Source of the DNA: Pseudoxanthomonas helianthi
GTDB taxonomy: Bacteria; Pseudomonadota; Gammaproteobacteria; Xanthomonadales; Xanthomonadaceae
DNA length: 64,000 bases
Reading direction: 5' to 3'
Assembly: GCF_017939625.1 (NCBI RefSeq)
Contig: NZ_JAGKTC010000002.1
Span: 797,592 to 861,591, forward strand
Below, in pieces: positions 33,910 through 42,372 of the stretch. The position numbers were made by a program, and so were the translations under genes. Numbering within the stretch: the first letter of the stretch is position 1; every line of letters starts with the position of its first letter. Below the pieces are notes generated by a model, which made no database searches, was not told the DNA's origin, and saw nothing but the letters and a program-made list of their open reading frames with translations.

Positions 33910-35058
33910 ATGTCCCCACAGACCAAGCTGCCCAAGGTAGGCACCACCATCTTCACCGTGATGTCGCAACTGGCGGCCGAGCACGGTGCGGTCAACCTGG
34001 GCCAGGGCTTCCCCGATTTCGCCGTGCCGCAGCGCCTGGTCGACGAACTCGACGCAGCGATGCGCGCCGGCCACAACCAGTACGCGCCGATGACCGGCGT
34101 GCCGGCGCTGCGCCAGGCCATCGCGGAGAAGGCGAAGCGCTGCTACGGCGCGGAGGTGGACGCCGACGCCGAGATCACCGTGACTAGCGGCGCCACCGAG
34201 GCGATCTTCAACGCCATCCACGCGGTGGTGCGCCCCGGCGAGGAAGTGATCGTGCTCGACCCGGCCTACGACTGCTACGAGCCGGCGATCGAACTGGCCG
34301 GCGCGCGTGCGGTGCACGTGCCGCTGGATCCGCAAAGCTTCGCGCCCGATTGGGCCAAGGTGCTGGCGGCGATCACGCCGAAGACCCGGCTGCTGATGAT
34401 CAACAGCCCGCACAACCCGTCAGGCGCGATGTTCGGCGAAGACGACATGCGCACGCTGGCCGACCTGCTGCGCGGCACCGAGATCTTCCTGGTTTCCGAC
34501 GAGGTGTACGAACACATCGTGTTCGACGGTCGCCGCCACGAGTCGGTGTTGCGCTACCCCGAACTGCGCGAACGCGCCTTCGTCGTGTCCAGCTTCGGCA
34601 AGACCTACCACTGCACTGGCTGGAAGATCGGCTACGCCATCGCCCCGCCGGCGCTGAGCACGGAATTCCGCAAGGTGCACCAGTACAACGTGTTCTGCAC
34701 CTTCGCCCCGGCCCAGCACGCCTTCGCCGCGATGATCCGCGCCGAGCCCGAACACTACGACCAGCTCGGCGCGTTCTACCAGGCCAAGCGCGACCGTTTC
34801 CGCGCGCAGCTGCTGGAGACGAAGCTGAAACCGCTGCCGGTGCCGGGCGGGTATTTCCAGCTGGTCGACTATTCGGCGGTCAGCGACCTGCCGGACGCCG
34901 AATTCGTGAAATGGCTGACCGTGGAGAAGGGCGTCGCCGCGATCCCGCTGTCGCCGTTCTACGAAAACCCGCCGGCCGGCCAGCGCCTGGCGCGGCTGTG
35001 CTTCGCCAAGAACGAAGCGACGCTGGATGCGGCGATCGAGCGGTTGAAGAAATTGTAG
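33910..35058 (+). CDS. Methionine/glutamine aminotransferase (YbdL-like, PLP-dependent)
   Basis: A 382-residue class I/II aminotransferase. The PLP lysine is K231 in [16 protein letters not shown]. Substrate-side blocks [15 protein letters not shown] and NSPHNPSG are intact. The N-terminal [17 protein letters not shown] is typical of YbdL and kynurenine/glutamine transaminase K relatives that use methionine or glutamine. The next gene on the strand is a YafV-type omega-amidase, the usual partner: the transaminase makes alpha-ketoglutaramate and the amidase removes it. Together they complete methionine salvage. Confidence 0.9.
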   Translation: MSPQTKLPKVGTTIFTVMSQLAAEHGAVNLGQGFPDFAVPQRLVDELDAAMRAGHNQYAPMTGVPALRQAIAEKAKRCYGAEVDADAEITVTSGATEAIFNAIHAVVRPGEEVIVLDPAYDCYEPAIELAGARAVHVPLDPQSFAPDWAKVLAAITPKTRLLMINSPHNPSGAMFGEDDMRTLADLLRGTEIFLVSDEVYEHIVFDGRRHESVLRYPELRERAFVVSSFGKTYHCTGWKIGYAIAPPALSTEFRKVHQYNVFCTFAPAQHAFAAMIRAEPEHYDQLGAFYQAKRDRFRAQLLETKLKPLPVPGGYFQLVDYSAVSDLPDAEFVKWLTVEKGVAAIPLSPFYENPPAGQRLARLCFAKNEATLDAAIERLKKL

Positions 35059-35073
35059 TTTCCGCAGTTTTTA

Positions 35074-35176
35074 GCCGTCATTCCAGCGCAAGCTGGAATC
35101 CATTTTGATCTTGCCTTTCCGTGACTCGTGGAGAATGCGACAGCAAAATGGATCCCGGCTTTTGCCGGGGTGACGG
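35074..35176. repeat. REPIN-like pair (CGTCATTCC class)
   Basis: GCCGTCATTCCAGCGCAAGC... at 35074-35101 faces ...CCCGGCTTTTGCCGGGGTGACGGC ending at 35176. The arms are related but diverged. It lies between the aminotransferase and amidase genes. Confidence 0.75.
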
Positions 35177-35201
35177 CAGTGGGTTTCATCGGAGTCGGAC
35201 C

Positions 35202-35999
35202 ATGCAAGACCTTCGCGTTTCCATCATCCAAGGCGAAACCCGCTGGCACGACCCGGCCGGCAATCGCGCTTATTACGGCGACCTGATCGCGCCTCTGGCC
35301 GGCGCCACCGACCTGGTGGTGCTGCCGGAAACCTTCACCAGCGGCTTCAGCAACGATGCCATCGGCCAAGCCGAGGGCATGGACGGACCGACGGTGGCGT
35401 GGGTGCGCGAGCAGGCGAAGGCGCTGGACGCCGTGGTCACCGGCAGCGTGCAGTTGCGCGTCGGCGAAGGCGTGTTCAACCGCCTGCTGTGGGCCACGCC
35501 GGATGGCGAACTCAAGCACTACGACAAGCGCCACCTGTTCCGCTACGCGGGCGAGCATAAGCGCTACGCCGCCGGCAAGGACCGGTTGGTCGTCGAGTTG
35601 AAAGGCTGGCGGGTCAACCCGCTGGTCTGCTACGACCTGCGTTTCCCGGTGTTCGCGCGCAACCGCTACAACGTCGAACGCAAGGACCAGCTCGACTTCG
35701 ACCTGCAGATCTACGTGGCCAACTGGCCGTCGGCGCGCGCCTATCCGTGGAAGACCCTGCTGCGGGCCCGCGCCATCGAGAACCTGTGCTACGTGGTCGG
35801 CGTCAACCGCGTCGGTACCGACGGCAACAACCTGCATTATTCCGGCGACAGCGCGGTGATCGATTTCCTCGGCCATCCGGTCAGCGAGTGCACCGACCAG
35901 GAAGTCGTCGTCACCACCACGCTGCAGGCCGCCGAGCTGGCGGCGCATCGCGAACGCTTCCCGGCGATGCTGGATGCGGACGCGTTCTCCATCGACTGA
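35202..35999 (+). CDS. Omega-amidase YafV-type (carbon-nitrogen hydrolase)
   Basis: A 265-residue nitrilase-fold amidase. The Glu-Lys-Cys triad is E43 (LPETFTSGF), K109 (YDKRHLF) and C143 (LVCYDLRFP). NWPSARAYPWKTLLRARAIEN is a family block. It hydrolyses alpha-ketoglutaramate or ketosuccinamate to the 2-oxo acid and ammonia. The ATG at 35202 is chosen because the 27 residues upstream are encoded by the repeat. A repeat-bearing gap of 143 bp separates it from the transaminase gene, which is probably cotranscribed. Confidence 0.9.
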   Translation: MQDLRVSIIQGETRWHDPAGNRAYYGDLIAPLAGATDLVVLPETFTSGFSNDAIGQAEGMDGPTVAWVREQAKALDAVVTGSVQLRVGEGVFNRLLWATPDGELKHYDKRHLFRYAGEHKRYAAGKDRLVVELKGWRVNPLVCYDLRFPVFARNRYNVERKDQLDFDLQIYVANWPSARAYPWKTLLRARAIENLCYVVGVNRVGTDGNNLHYSGDSAVIDFLGHPVSECTDQEVVVTTTLQAAELAAHRERFPAMLDADAFSID

Positions 36000-36007
36000 T
36001 GCGTCGC

Positions 36008-36064
36008 AGGTCGGGTAGTCCCCGACCCGTGGTGGAACTGGTCGGGGACGTTACCCCGACCTAC
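36008..36064. repeat. Inverted repeat (GTAGGTCGGGGTAAC class)
   Basis: AGGTCGGGTAGTCCCCGACC and GGTCGGGGACGTTACCCCGACCTAC face each other. On the minus strand the GTAG-headed arm encodes the last residues (RRSG) and the TAA of the FAD oxidoreductase. Confidence 0.75.
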
Positions 36065-37175
36065 GGAATCCCGGCCAGGTTCGCCGCCGGTGGAAATAGA
36101 CCTGTTCCGCCGCCCAGCGCAGCGGCGCCGAATGCAGGAGCAGGTCGAACGGCCAGTCGGCCTGGAAACGGTCGTAGGCCCAGCGCAAGGCGCGTTTGGC
36201 GCGGAAGCGCGGCGCGGCCTGTTCCGCGATGGATTCCGGTGCGGGTCCGTCGCCGCGGACATGCAAGGCGATCGCTTCACCGACGGTCCAGCCATGCTGC
36301 CAGGCCGAATGGATGCCGCCCGCGGTGACCGGCGACACGATGCCCGCGGCATCGCCGGTGAGGATTGCGCCTGGCGCGCTCATCGCCGCGACCGGGCCGC
36401 CGCATGGGATCAGTCCGGCCCGTGTTGCGGTCGGCGTGAGGCGGGCCGGCAGGCCCACGAGTTCGCCGATTCGCTGCCGGAAGCCGTCGATGTCGGGGCG
36501 CCGCGGTTTCGCATCCCGGTGCCGCAGCGCGAGGCCCAACTGCACGCCGGTCGGGTTCTGCGCCACCCAGCCGATGTAACCGGGGGCGTAACGCCGGCTG
36601 ATGAAGCAGTGCAGGGCATCGGGCTCTGGCAGTCGCAGGCCGGCGAATTCGTGTTCGATGCCGTAGAGGAAATCGGCGACACGTCCGAGGCCGATGCATT
36701 CGGCCACGCGCGACTTCGCACCGTCGGCCCCGACCAGGCAACGCGTACTGCCGAGGCTGTCGACCTGCCAGCCGTCGCCGATGCGCGAAGCCCGGGTGAA
36801 GGACTGGTGCAGCCGGAGTTCGACGCCATGTGCGCGCAGTTCTTCGGCGAGCCAGCGCATCAGGTTCGGCGTGTCGGTGGTCAGGAAGTAATAGCCGGGC
36901 GCGGCGAGCGACAGGCTGCGCAGGTTCGGCGCATACAGGCGCACGCGTTCGACACGCTGCACCAGCGAGGGCGGAACGCGATTGAGCCAGGTCCGCTCCG
37001 CGGCTTCCTTGACCAGGATGCCGGTGGTATGGAGCTTTACGCCGGGATCGCGCTTTCGTTCGAGCACGCAGACGCGCAATCCGTAATGCACCGCGGCCAG
37101 CGCGCATGCCGCGCCGGCGAAGCTGGCGCCGGCCACCACCAGGTCCCAGTCCCATCCATTCGAACGTTCCGCCAT
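36051..37175 (-). CDS. NAD(P)/FAD-dependent oxidoreductase, geranylgeranyl-reductase-like
   Basis: 374 residues. The N-terminal FAD-binding strand is DLVVAGASFAGAACALAA; the Rossmann motif reads G16-x-S-x-x-G21, with Ser where the second Gly usually is. A second FAD block GDAAGIVSPVTAGGIHSAW is typical of the geranylgeranyl reductase/lycopene-cyclase-like group. LVGADGAKSRVAE is the DG motif. The substrate is unknown. The ATG at 37175 is chosen; the extension to 37259 is not conserved. The C-terminus and stop come from an adjacent repeat. Confidence 0.8.
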   Translation of the reverse strand: MAERSNGWDWDLVVAGASFAGAACALAAVHYGLRVCVLERKRDPGVKLHTTGILVKEAAERTWLNRVPPSLVQRVERVRLYAPNLRSLSLAAPGYYFLTTDTPNLMRWLAEELRAHGVELRLHQSFTRASRIGDGWQVDSLGSTRCLVGADGAKSRVAECIGLGRVADFLYGIEHEFAGLRLPEPDALHCFISRRYAPGYIGWVAQNPTGVQLGLALRHRDAKPRRPDIDGFRQRIGELVGLPARLTPTATRAGLIPCGGPVAAMSAPGAILTGDAAGIVSPVTAGGIHSAWQHGWTVGEAIALHVRGDGPAPESIAEQAAPRFRAKRALRWAYDRFQADWPFDLLLHSAPLRWAAEQVYFHRRRTWPGFRRSG

Positions 37176-37304
37176 CGACACCTTCCATCGCCAGGCATGC
37201 GGGGCAGGGTGGCCGACCCCTGCGTGGCGGGCATGAGGCGTAGGTGAAGTCGAAAACACGAAGGGCGCCCGCAGGCGCCCTTGTGTCGAAAGCGAGGCCG
37301 ATCG

Positions 37305-38948
37305 TCAGCCGCCGCTGTGCCGGCCACCGCCGGGACGTCCACCGCCGCGCGGGCCGCCGGGACGCGGTCCATGGCCAGGGCGCGGACCATTGCCATGCGG
37401 ACGGTTGCCGCCGCCGGGACGGCCGCCCTGCGGACGATTGCCGCGCGGCTGCTGGCCGTACGGCGAATAGCCGGGGGTAGCGTGGTCGGACGGGAAGCTC
37501 GGCGCGTTGCCGGGGTGGCCATAGGGCTTGGCGGCACGCTGCGGCTTGCCGGCTCCCTGGCCGCCTCCGGCGCCACGCGGACCGCGATTGGCGTTGAAAC
37601 CGCCCGGGCCACGCTCGGCACCGAATCCGCCTTCGTTGCCGAAACGGTTGCCACCGCCGCCACCGGCTTCGTTGAAGCGCGAACCGCCGCGACGGCCCTG
37701 TGCGTTGCCGCCGGCCGGCTTGCCACCGGGCCTGCCGCCGAACGGCTTCTTCGGTCCGGCGTTGCGATGGCCGGCCGGGCCGGTGTCGACGCCTTCGGGC
37801 ACGTACCAAGTGCGGAACGCGGCCGGGTTGCCATCCGGCAACGGCTTCGGGCCCTTCATCTTGCGCTGCTTGAACGGCTTCTGCGATTGCTTCGCGGCCG
37901 CTTCGCCACTGACGGTCAGGCCGCCATGCGGCTTGCGGTTGCCGCGGCGATCTTCGCGCACGTGGTCGAAACGACGCAGTTCGCGGCCTTCGTCGGCGGT
38001 GTTGTGGCCGTTGACGTAGGCGTTGCCGTTGCGGCCGCCACCGACATGCACGGCGGTCTTGCTCGCCTTGCGCTGGCCGATCACCGGCTGCAGGGTCAGC
38101 GCCGCCGGCGTGCCGTCTTCCAGGCCCAGCTTCTTGCGCAGCGCTTCGACCTGCACGTCGGGCAGTTCCTGCGACTGGCCGCGCAGCAGCGGCTGTGGCA
38201 GGGTCACGTCGCCGTAGCGCACGCGCTTCAGCCGGCTGACCTGGCAGCCCTGCGACTCCCACAGGCGGCGCACTTCGCGGTTGCGGCCTTCGCTGACCAC
38301 GACGCGGAACCAGTCGTGCGAATCGGTGCCGCCGATGCGTTCGATCTCGTCGAACTTGGCGGGGCCGTCGTCCAGCGCGACGCCGCGGGCGAGGCGGTCG
38401 ACGATGTTGTCCGGCACGCTGTCCTGGCCCTCGGGCGCGCGCACGCGGACGACGTACTCGCGTTCGACTTCGAACGATGGATGCATCATCGCGTTGGCCA
38501 GTTCGCCGTCGGTGGTCAGCAGCAGCAGGCCGGTGGTGTTGATGTCGAGGCGGCCGATGGCGATCCAGCGCGCGCCCTTCAGCACGGGCAGCGAATCGAA
38601 GATGGTCGGGCGGCCTTCGGGGTCTTCGCGGGTAGTGACTTCGCCTTCGGGCTTGTTGTAGATCAGCACGCGCGAAGGTTCGGTCAGCGCGCTGGCGACG
38701 AAGGTCTTGCCGTCGAGTTCGATCTTGTCGCCGGCCTTGACCGACATGCCGGTCTGCGCGGTTTCGCCGTTGACCTTGACCAGGCCGTCGGCGATGCGCT
38801 GTTCCAGCGCGCGGCGCGAGCCGAGGCCGGCCTGGGCCAGCACCTTGTGCAGGCGTTCTTCCAGCTTGCCGGCGTCGGCGCCGGTGGCGGTCGTGTCGCG
38901 CTTCAGCGACAGCTTGGATTTGTTGTTGGGGGTGGGGGCGTTGCTCAT
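37305..38948 (-). CDS. rluB: 23S rRNA pseudouridine2605 synthase RluB with long Gly/Arg/Pro tail
   Basis: 547 residues. The S4 RNA-binding domain spans about residues 30-78 (LHKVLAQAGLGSRRALEQ) and the catalytic domain has Asp135 in GRLDINTTGLLLLT, with EGRNREVRRLWES later. RluB modifies U2605 in 23S rRNA. Residues from about 290 to the end are low complexity: basic, then rich in Gly, Pro, Arg, Asn and His, ending in RPGGGRHSGG. E. coli RluB is about 290 residues, so the tail nearly doubles the protein. It overlaps scpB by 4 bases. Confidence 0.92.
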   Translation of the reverse strand: MSNAPTPNNKSKLSLKRDTTATGADAGKLEERLHKVLAQAGLGSRRALEQRIADGLVKVNGETAQTGMSVKAGDKIELDGKTFVASALTEPSRVLIYNKPEGEVTTREDPEGRPTIFDSLPVLKGARWIAIGRLDINTTGLLLLTTDGELANAMMHPSFEVEREYVVRVRAPEGQDSVPDNIVDRLARGVALDDGPAKFDEIERIGGTDSHDWFRVVVSEGRNREVRRLWESQGCQVSRLKRVRYGDVTLPQPLLRGQSQELPDVQVEALRKKLGLEDGTPAALTLQPVIGQRKASKTAVHVGGGRNGNAYVNGHNTADEGRELRRFDHVREDRRGNRKPHGGLTVSGEAAAKQSQKPFKQRKMKGPKPLPDGNPAAFRTWYVPEGVDTGPAGHRNAGPKKPFGGRPGGKPAGGNAQGRRGGSRFNEAGGGGGNRFGNEGGFGAERGPGGFNANRGPRGAGGGQGAGKPQRAAKPYGHPGNAPSFPSDHATPGYSPYGQQPRGNRPQGGRPGGGNRPHGNGPRPGHGPRPGGPRGGGRPGGGRHSGG

Positions 38949-39724
38949 GCGTTCTGCTCCGACGAGACCTTGGCGGCGTCGTCATCTTCGTTTTCGTCGT
39001 GGGTTTCGTCCGCGGCATCGGCGATGCTTTCAACGGACGTTTCGTGGTCCTGCGCGTCGGCAGGGGTTTCGGGGAAGGTTTCGGAATCGTTCTGCACCGC
39101 CGGCTCTTCCGGCAGCCCGTCTTCGGCCGACTCGTCCTGCGCCACCGCCGCCGTCGCCATCGGGGCGGCGTCGAACGGCAGCTGCGGTTCCAGTTCGCCG
39201 ATGTCCTTCAGTTCGGACAGCGGCGGCAGTTCGTCGAGGCGCTTCAGGCCGAAGTAGTCGAGGAAGGCCTTGGTGGTGCCGAACAGGGCCGGACGGCCGG
39301 GCACGTCGCGGTGGCCGACCACGCGGATCCACTCGCGTTCTTCCAGCGCCTGGATGGTGTTGCTGCTGACCGCGACGCCGCGCACCTGTTCGATCTCGCC
39401 GCGGGTGATCGGCTGGCGGTAGGCGATCAGCGCCAGCGTTTCCAGGGTGGCGCGGGTGTACTTGGTCTTGCGCTCGGTCCACAGCCGCGCGACCCATTCG
39501 TGCACGTCCGCCTGCACCTGGTAGCGGAAGCCGGAGGCGACTTCGACCAGTTCGACGCCGCGGTCGGCGCAGGCCTCGCGCAGTTGTTCCAGCGCCAGTT
39601 CGACGCTGCCGGCGGGCGCGGGCTGTTCCTCGGGGAACAGGCCGTGCAGCTGGGCCAGGGTCAGCGGCTGCGGGGAAGCCAGCAGCGCGGCTTCGACGAT
39701 GCGGGTGATGAGGGTTTGGTCCAT
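38945..39724 (-). CDS. scpB: Segregation and condensation protein ScpB
   Basis: 259 residues. Two winged-helix domains are recognisable (LITRIVEAALLASPQPLTLAQL; then KYTRATLETLALIAYRQPITRGEIEQVRGVAVSSNTI and GRPALFGTTKAFLDYFGL). ScpB pairs with ScpA as the kleisin complex of SMC in chromosome segregation. The last 80 residues are an acidic, disordered tail. It lies between scpA and rluB, the usual order. Confidence 0.95.
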   Translation of the reverse strand: MDQTLITRIVEAALLASPQPLTLAQLHGLFPEEQPAPAGSVELALEQLREACADRGVELVEVASGFRYQVQADVHEWVARLWTERKTKYTRATLETLALIAYRQPITRGEIEQVRGVAVSSNTIQALEEREWIRVVGHRDVPGRPALFGTTKAFLDYFGLKRLDELPPLSELKDIGELEPQLPFDAAPMATAAVAQDESAEDGLPEEPAVQNDSETFPETPADAQDHETSVESIADAADETHDENEDDDAAKVSSEQNA

Positions 39725-39777
39725 CAGGGTTTCAATGTCGTGGTTCGTATTGTTCGGGTTATCGCGATATTTCAGCC

Positions 39778-39873
39778 GTCATTCCCGCGGAGGCGGGAAT
39801 CGCTCTTGCCCTTGTCCACGCTCGACAGCAAAAGCAACGGCAAAGAGCGATTCCCGCCTTCGCGGGAATGACG
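39778..39873. repeat. REPIN-like pair (CGTCATTCCCGC class) between scpA and scpB
   Basis: CGTCATTCCCGCGGAGGCGG... at the left and ...CCGCCTTCGCGGGAATGACG at the right are complementary apart from one base, with further pairing of GCTCTTGCC/CAAAGAGC inside. It is the only gap in scpA-scpB-rluB. Confidence 0.85.
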
Positions 39874-39881
39874 AGCGAAAA

Positions 39882-40790
39882 CTAGGCGCTGGCGTCGTTT
39901 GCGGCATCCGTGTCGTCGAACTCGCTTGAGAACGCCAGCGGCTCGTTGGTGTTGTTCAGGGCCAGCGACTTCAGGTAGATCGGCGCCAGCGGCGCTTCCT
40001 GCACGAAGTCCAGCAACTGCTCCTTGGCCAGTTCCAGCATGGCCAGGAAGGTGACCAGCACGCCCTGGCGGCCTTCTTCCACGGTAAACAGCGATTCGAA
40101 GCGGTGGAACTTGCCGTCGTCCAGCCGGCCGAGCAGGTCGCCCATGCGCTGGCGCACGCTGAGCGCGTCGCGCTTGATCGCGTGCTGGGTGTACAGCTCG
40201 GCGCGCTTGAGCACGTCGTGCAGGGCCAGCAGCATCTCGCGCAGGTCGACCGGCGGGGGCAGGCGCACGGCGGCACGGTCGGGGACGAAGGCCGCGACCG
40301 TGGTGGTGTCGCGTTCCTGCCGGGGCAGGGCGTCCAGGTCCTCGGCGGCTTGCTTGAAGCGTTCGTATTCCTGCAGGCGGCGCACCAGCTCGGCGCGCGG
40401 GTCGCCTTCGTCCTCCGGCGCGCCCTCGGGCCGCGGCAGCAGCATCCGCGACTTGATCTCGGCCAGGATCGCGGCCATCACCAGGTACTCGGCCGCCAGT
40501 TCGAAGCGCAGCTCCTGCATCACGTTGATGTAGTCGACGTACTGGCGGGTGATCTCGGCGACCGGGATGTCGAGGATCTCCAGGTTCTGCCGGCGGATCA
40601 GGTACAGCAGCAGGTCCAGCGGGCCCTCGAACGCGTCGAGGATGACTTCCAGCGCGTCCGGCGGGATGTACAGGTCCTGCGGCATCTGCAACAGGGGCTG
40701 GCCATGCACCAGCGCCAGCGGCATCTCGTGCTGCTGCGGCGCGTTCGATTGGGTTGGCGGATTCGCGTCTGGCGCGAGTTCGGAAGTCAT
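39882..40790 (-). CDS. scpA: Segregation and condensation protein ScpA
   Basis: A 302-residue kleisin. The N-terminal helical SMC-binding part contains FEGPLDLLLYLIRRQNLEILDIPVAEITRQY and LAAEYLVMAAILAEIKSRMLLP, the hallmark of ScpA. The C-terminal winged helix includes FESLFTVEEGRQGVLVTFLAMLELAKEQLL. About 38 residues precede the conserved start and there are in-frame alternatives (MPLALVHG, MPQDLYIP), so the exact start is uncertain. Confidence 0.94.
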   Translation of the reverse strand: MTSELAPDANPPTQSNAPQQHEMPLALVHGQPLLQMPQDLYIPPDALEVILDAFEGPLDLLLYLIRRQNLEILDIPVAEITRQYVDYINVMQELRFELAAEYLVMAAILAEIKSRMLLPRPEGAPEDEGDPRAELVRRLQEYERFKQAAEDLDALPRQERDTTTVAAFVPDRAAVRLPPPVDLREMLLALHDVLKRAELYTQHAIKRDALSVRQRMGDLLGRLDDGKFHRFESLFTVEEGRQGVLVTFLAMLELAKEQLLDFVQEAPLAPIYLKSLALNNTNEPLAFSSEFDDTDAANDASA

Positions 40791-41115
40791 CGGGTCGAAA
40801 GCCGTGTTGCAGACCTAATTGCAGATACGGGGCCGGACGCCGGGCGGCATCGGGCGAAGCTGCGCCATGCCGGCGCATTCCACACAATCAAAACAAGCAA
40901 CGCACGCCACGGGCCGTGGCGCGGACAACGCAAGGTAATCGTCGGGCTCCGGGCGGGAAAGGGCAGCGAATCGCTCGTCGGGGGCGGCCTGCGCGGGCCG
41001 GCGGGGCGACGGGCCGCTGCTTCCGGCCGTGCTGGAGCCAAGATTAAGGGCTGGCGGGGCCGGTGTCCAGCGGGCCGCGGCTTACAATTCAGGCTTCGAA
41101 ACCGTGGAGCAGGGC
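40791..41115. other. 325-bp intergenic region, no gene seen
   Basis: This gap separates the divergent scpA and yciI genes and must hold both promoters. TACAAT at 41083-41088 is a possible -10 for yciI. No ORF with protein-like composition, RNA fold or paired repeat was recognised. Confidence 0.5.
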
Positions 41116-41415
41116 ATGTGGTACGCGATTGAAGGCTATGACGTGGACGGGACGCTGCCGAAGCGGCTGGAAGCACGGGCGGCCCATCTGGCGCGGCTGA
41201 CCGCGTTGCGCGACGAGGGGCGGTTGCTGATCGCGGGTCCATGCCCGGCCATCGACGCGGAAGATCCGGGCCCGGCTGGCTTCAGCGGCAGCATCGTCAT
41301 CGCCGAATTCGAGTCGCTGGAGGCCGCGCAGGCCTGGGCGAAGGCCGATCCGTACGTGGACGCCGGCGTCTACGGCCGGGTCGAGGTGCGTCCGTTCCGC
41401 AAGGTCCTGCCGTGA
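41116..41415 (+). CDS. yciI: YciI family protein
   Basis: A 99-residue cytoplasmic ferredoxin-like fold protein. It has MWYAIEGYD, the conserved [26 protein letters not shown] with its His, [24 protein letters not shown] and the [16 protein letters not shown] end, all family marks. Its biochemical role is unknown. A GGAGC/AGGG site precedes the ATG. It overlaps bolA by GTGA. Confidence 0.9.
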   Translation: MWYAIEGYDVDGTLPKRLEARAAHLARLTALRDEGRLLIAGPCPAIDAEDPGPAGFSGSIVIAEFESLEAAQAWAKADPYVDAGVYGRVEVRPFRKVLP

Positions 41416-41702
41416 GCGAAGCGGCGGCCGCTGGCGATCGCGTGGCACGCATCCGCGCCGCGTTGCAGGCGGCGTTCCAGCCGCAGGCGCTGGAAGTGGT
41501 GGACGACAGCCACAAGCATGCCGGCCATGCCGGTGCGCGCGATGGGCGGGGGCATTTTGCGGTGAAGATCGTCAGTCCCGCGTTCGCCGGCATGGCGCCG
41601 TTGGCGCGCCATCGGGCAGTGTACGCAACGTTGGGCGAGATGATGCAGACCGATATCCACGCGTTGCAGATCGTGGCGAAGACGCCGGAAGAAGTCGGTT
41701 GA
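41412..41702 (+). CDS. bolA: BolA family protein
   Basis: 96 residues starting at GTG, which overlaps the yciI stop. The BolA/IbaG-type fold shows in [33 protein letters not shown] and [31 protein letters not shown]. The conserved His after the beta-turn (HKHAGH) can bind an iron-sulfur cluster with a monothiol glutaredoxin. The yciI-bolA pairing is common in xanthomonads and other Proteobacteria. Confidence 0.9.
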   Translation: MSEAAAAGDRVARIRAALQAAFQPQALEVVDDSHKHAGHAGARDGRGHFAVKIVSPAFAGMAPLARHRAVYATLGEMMQTDIHALQIVAKTPEEVG

Positions 41703-41723
41703 GATCTACAGCCAAAAATTCGG

Positions 41724-41800
41724 TGTAGCCCGGATGAAGGCCGCCAGGCCGAAATCCGGGAGCGCGTAGAGCCCCGGATTCCGCTGCGCTGCATCCGGGC
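41724..41800. repeat. GTAGCCCGGATG-type palindrome
   Basis: GTAGCCCGGATGAAGG...GAAATCCGGG and CCCCGGATTCC...GCATCCGGGC are mutually complementary in part. It is a short imperfect extragenic repeat between convergent bolA and marR. Confidence 0.6.
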
Positions 41801-41819
41801 GACGCTTGATGTCAGGGTT

Positions 41820-42326
41820 TCATTTGTCGTGACTGCGCGGCGAAGACAGCTTCCCCACGATCCGATCGAACATCGACTGCCGAGCCAGCGCTTCGTCCAG
41901 CCGGTCGAGGGCGGCGACGACGTCGCCGGCCTCGGCATCGACCTCCATCGCCGCATCGTCCATCGCCTGCCATAACGATTTCAGGCGACGAATTAGCTTC
42001 GATCCCGCGTCGGTCAGCACCAGGTGGCGCTGCCGCGCATCCGAAGGATGGTCTTCGGTATCGACGATGCCGGCGTCTTCGAGCGATTGCCGCGTCTGGC
42101 TAACCGAAGCGCGCGTGATGCGCAGCGCCGCCGCGAGCTCGCTGACCGTCATCGGTCCGTTGCGCGCGAGCTGATTGAGCACACCGAACCAGCGCTGCTC
42201 GAAGCGGACGCCCATTTGCGCGTACGCGCGCGTGGCGTCGCGATCGACCGCTTCCGACAGTCGACGCAAGCGCGCGCCGAGCGCGGCCTTGTTCATTTTC
42301 TTGGAGCGCGAAGACGTCATTGACAT
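41820..42326 (-). CDS. MarR-family transcriptional regulator
   Basis: 168 residues. The winged-helix core is RNGPMTVSELAAALRITRASVSQTRQSLEDAGIVDTEDHPSDARQRHLVLTDAG, split as helix-turn-helix and wing, and is flanked by dimerisation helices. It is divergent from a serine hydrolase gene. A palindrome in the shared promoter (42332-42341) is a likely operator, so it probably represses the hydrolase and itself. Two closely spaced starts (ATGTCAATG) are possible. Confidence 0.88.
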   Translation of the reverse strand: MSMTSSRSKKMNKAALGARLRRLSEAVDRDATRAYAQMGVRFEQRWFGVLNQLARNGPMTVSELAAALRITRASVSQTRQSLEDAGIVDTEDHPSDARQRHLVLTDAGSKLIRRLKSLWQAMDDAAMEVDAEAGDVVAALDRLDEALARQSMFDRIVGKLSSPRSHDK

Positions 42327-42349
42327 AATGGTAGGCGCCTAACTAATAT
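42320..42349 (+). promoter_or_regulatory. Strong sigma-70 promoter with embedded palindrome
   Basis: TTGACA (42320-42325) and TAATAT (42344-42349) are separated by 18 bp. TAGGCGCCTA (42332-42341) with partly symmetric flanks sits between them, as expected of a MarR repressor site. The hydrolase GGAG/ATG lies just downstream. Confidence 0.7.
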
Positions 42350-42372
42350 CTGGCAAGCCAATGGAGAATCCG

